DNA of 5,801 nt from contig DYLI01000109.1 of NCBI GenBank assembly GCA_020722165.1, positions 1 through 5,801 on the forward strand. The letters are read 5' to 3'. Shown here piece after piece: positions 4,842 through 5,801 of this stretch (positions within the stretch are counted from its first letter, which is position 1; each line of letters starts with the position of its first letter). The position numbers and the translations under genes were made by a program. This DNA comes from Halothiobacillus neapolitanus. Lineage in GTDB: Bacteria > Pseudomonadota > Gammaproteobacteria > Halothiobacillales > Halothiobacillaceae. The notes beneath the pieces were generated by a model that ran no database searches, was not told where the DNA came from, and saw nothing but the letters and a program-made list of their open reading frames with translations.

Positions 4842-5092
4842 ATGAACCAAGCAGCTAAGATGTTCCAGAGCAGCCGGAGCACACTCAAGGACAAGTTAGA
4901 CCAAGGGGAGTTGTCCCGCGCTCAAAGCGGCACTGGTTTTATAAGCGCCTAATCAGTGTCGCTGATCATCGGTACGACGAACATCTAAGGGCCGAGATTT
5001 CACGACTTAGCGCTGAAATGGTGGCCGCCCAGCAAGCCGATGATTTTAAGCTGTACAGCAGGCTTGGGGCTCAGGTTGGACGGTTGGGTTGA
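4842..5092 (+). pseudogene. Small HTH/coiled-coil protein gene interrupted by a higB fragment
   Basis: From ATG 4842 the frame reads MNQAAKMFQSSRSTLKDKLD then QGELSRAQSGTG, an HTH with the A-A-K-x-F-x-x-S-R-S-T-L pattern seen in short plasmid- or phage-associated DNA-binding proteins with a coiled-coil tail (KfrA-like in layout). It enters a 52-bp copy of higB at 4935 and stops at TAA 4950-4952, 36 codons in. After that piece another frame gives AEISRLSAEMVAAQQADDFK, then YSRLGAQVGRLG and TGA at 5090-5092, a plausible coiled-coil tail of the same protein. The piece thus replaced or split the middle of the gene. CCATGAA is tandemly doubled at 4833-4846 around the start, and no Shine-Dalgarno is seen. 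With the following regulatory region it fills the 329-bp gap 4821-5149. That head and tail belong to one gene is inference. Confidence 0.6.
4935..4986 (+). repeat. 52-bp direct repeat, displaced higB fragment
   Basis: This matches 2759-2810 at 50 of 52 positions, same orientation. In the HigB frame it reads FYKRLISVADHRYDEHL, differing from the source at N to S and R to H, and this frame continues without a stop into the coiled-coil tail after 4986. It has no start codon or upstream toxin sequence, so it is a fragment and not a gene. Confidence 0.9.
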
Positions 5093-5108
5093 TTTTTATT
5101 AACCCAAC
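5083..5108. promoter_or_regulatory. Inverted repeat, likely operator over the vapBC promoter
   Basis: GTTGGGTT (5083-5090) and AACCCAAC (5101-5108) form a perfect 8-bp inverted repeat; pairing can extend three more steps (one of them G-T) to a TTTT loop. No T-run follows on either strand, so it is not a canonical terminator. It covers the -35 box and most of the spacer of the predicted promoter at 5089-5116, the position expected for an operator bound by the VapB dimer or VapBC complex. It also begins inside the last codons of the upstream remnant, so a terminator role is not excluded. Confidence 0.55.
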
Positions 5109-5116
5109 GATAGAAT
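5089..5116 (+). promoter_or_regulatory. Predicted sigma-70 promoter of the vapBC operon
   Basis: TTGATT (5089-5094, 4 of 6) and TAGAAT (5111-5116, 5 of 6) are 16 bp apart. Transcription would start near 5123, leaving about 27 nt of leader with a GAGG at 5136-5139 before the vapB ATG. Confidence 0.55.
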
Positions 5117-5149
5117 TCTTACGTGGTAATACTTTGAGGCGATAAGATA

Positions 5150-5383
5150 ATGGATGCAACAACCGTGACAAGTAAAGGTCAAGTGACCATCCCTCAATCG
5201 CTTAGAAAGCAAATGGGCATACGGCAGGGGAGCAAAGTTGAATTTGTCCTTGTCGAAGATCATGTAGAAATGAGGGTTATTCATACCCCGCAACCTACGC
5301 CAAACAGTGGGTTTGGTATGCTTAAATCCAAGCGTGCTGCTGTTCCGGTGGATTTTGATCCGGCCAGTTTGATGGCACCATGA
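5150..5383 (+). CDS. vapB: VapB-type antitoxin, AbrB/MazE swapped-hairpin family
   Basis: The 77-residue protein opens with the AbrB/SpoVT fold: VTSKGQVTIPQSLRKQMGIR (6-25), then GSKVEFVLVEDHVEMRVI, residues about 3-45, a swapped-hairpin DNA-binding dimer. Residues 46-77 (including SGFGMLKSKRAAVPVDFDPA) form the flexible tail that usually wraps round the PIN toxin and blocks its active site. GAGG lies 10 nt before the ATG, somewhat far. The stop overlaps the VapC start (ATGA at 5380-5383), so translation is coupled. A promoter with an overlapping inverted repeat precedes it, fitting autorepression. Length and motifs are typical. The pair uses more A/T-ending codons than the NERD and HigB genes, which hints at separate acquisition. 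Confidence 0.92.
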   Translation: MDATTVTSKGQVTIPQSLRKQMGIRQGSKVEFVLVEDHVEMRVIHTPQPTPNSGFGMLKSKRAAVPVDFDPASLMAP

Positions 5384-5796
5384 TCGGACTGGATACGAAT
5401 GTTTTAGCGCGTTATTTCATTCAAGACGAAGCCGATGCCGAGGCTATAAATCAACGCGAAGCCGCAAGGCGCTTGATTAATTCGGGCGCATCACTGAAGG
5501 TAAGCAAATCAGTGCTTCTTGAACTTGAGTGGGTTATGCGTGGGTATTACGGCTTTCCCATTGCTGAAATTCTTGTCGTCATGCAACATTTGTTATCGTT
5601 GCCTCAAGTCGAAATTGAAGATCGAAATACTGTGACACACGCGCTGTCACACACAGCGGGCGGTTTGGATTTTGCTGATGCCCTACATTTAGCAAGTTAC
5701 CGCGACTGTCAGAGTATGGCTTCATTTGATGACCGAAAGTTTGCTCGGCGTGCCAAGCGTATGAATCTTTCGCCTAAAGTGATTATTCCCAAGTAG
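5380..5796 (+). CDS. vapC: VapC-type PIN-domain ribonuclease toxin
   Basis: This complete 138-residue PIN-domain protein carries the expected acidic catalytic set: D5 in MIGLDTNVLARYF, E48 in VLLELEWVMR, D97 and D100 in GLDFADALHLA, plus D117/D118 in ASFDDRKFARRA. These bind divalent metal for RNA cleavage; VapC toxins usually cut tRNA or the rRNA sarcin-ricin loop, and the target here cannot be told. It overlaps vapB by the ATGA junction and depends on the vapB promoter. TAG ends the gene at 5794-5796, 5 bp before the window edge. Nothing suggests damage, so with vapB this is a complete functional module. Confidence 0.93.
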   Translation: MIGLDTNVLARYFIQDEADAEAINQREAARRLINSGASLKVSKSVLLELEWVMRGYYGFPIAEILVVMQHLLSLPQVEIEDRNTVTHALSHTAGGLDFADALHLASYRDCQSMASFDDRKFARRAKRMNLSPKVIIPK

Positions 5797-5801
5797 CCAT
5801 T

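Noticed and set aside
1..5801. Integron cassette array (TA modules often sit in superintegrons)
   Set aside because: I looked between modules for paired attC-type sites (RYYYAAC with GTTRRRY in imperfect palindromes) and saw none; gene orientations are also mixed.
1..5801. CRISPR array, tRNA or rRNA genes
   Set aside because: No regularly spaced repeats, cloverleaf or rRNA-like sequence was seen.

Overview
The window is a dense toxin-antitoxin (TA) island from a proteobacterium. Moderately GC-rich coding sequence by eye, strong AGGAGG/AAGGAG ribosome binding sites and the TA families present all suggest a beta- or gammaproteobacterium. The sequence does not let me name a genus, or say whether it is chromosome or plasmid.

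Layout, left to right. (1) 1-415, plus strand: the 3' end of a RelE/HigB-like toxin overlapping a HigA-like helix-turn-helix (HTH) antitoxin. (2) 493-2372, minus strand: a 549-residue nuclease-helicase (NERD-type PD-(D/E)XK domain plus UvrD-like SF1 helicase), followed with an ATGA overlap by a ParD antitoxin lacking its DNA-binding strand and its ParE partner. (3) 2476-3232, plus strand: a second HigB-like toxin and XRE antitoxin, divergent from the helicase gene. (4) 3183-3437, minus strand: an orphan FitA/VapB ribbon-helix-helix (RHH) antitoxin whose 3' end is fused tail-to-tail with the XRE antitoxin gene. (5) 3594-3826: a CopG-like RHH antitoxin broken by a frameshift. (6) 3896-3976: an 81-bp element with terminal inverted repeats, probably a MITE. 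(7) 4075-4820: a complete module with an unusual long antitoxin and a ParE-family toxin. (8) 4842-5092: the remains of a small HTH/coiled-coil protein gene whose middle is a 52-bp piece of the higB gene from (3). (9) 5150-5796: a complete AbrB-type VapB and PIN-domain VapC pair with a clear promoter.

In the intact pairs the upstream gene is translationally coupled to the downstream one by overlap or a 2-nt gap, and the antitoxin is expected to neutralise its toxin and repress the operon. The three loci that have lost a partner (parD, fitA, CopG-like) are all antitoxins without toxins, as expected from gradual decay of addiction modules. The most unusual observations are the higB-derived insert at 4935-4986, the chimeric gene ends at about 3180 and 724, and the nuclease-helicase lying among TA modules, which may be a stand-alone defence gene.
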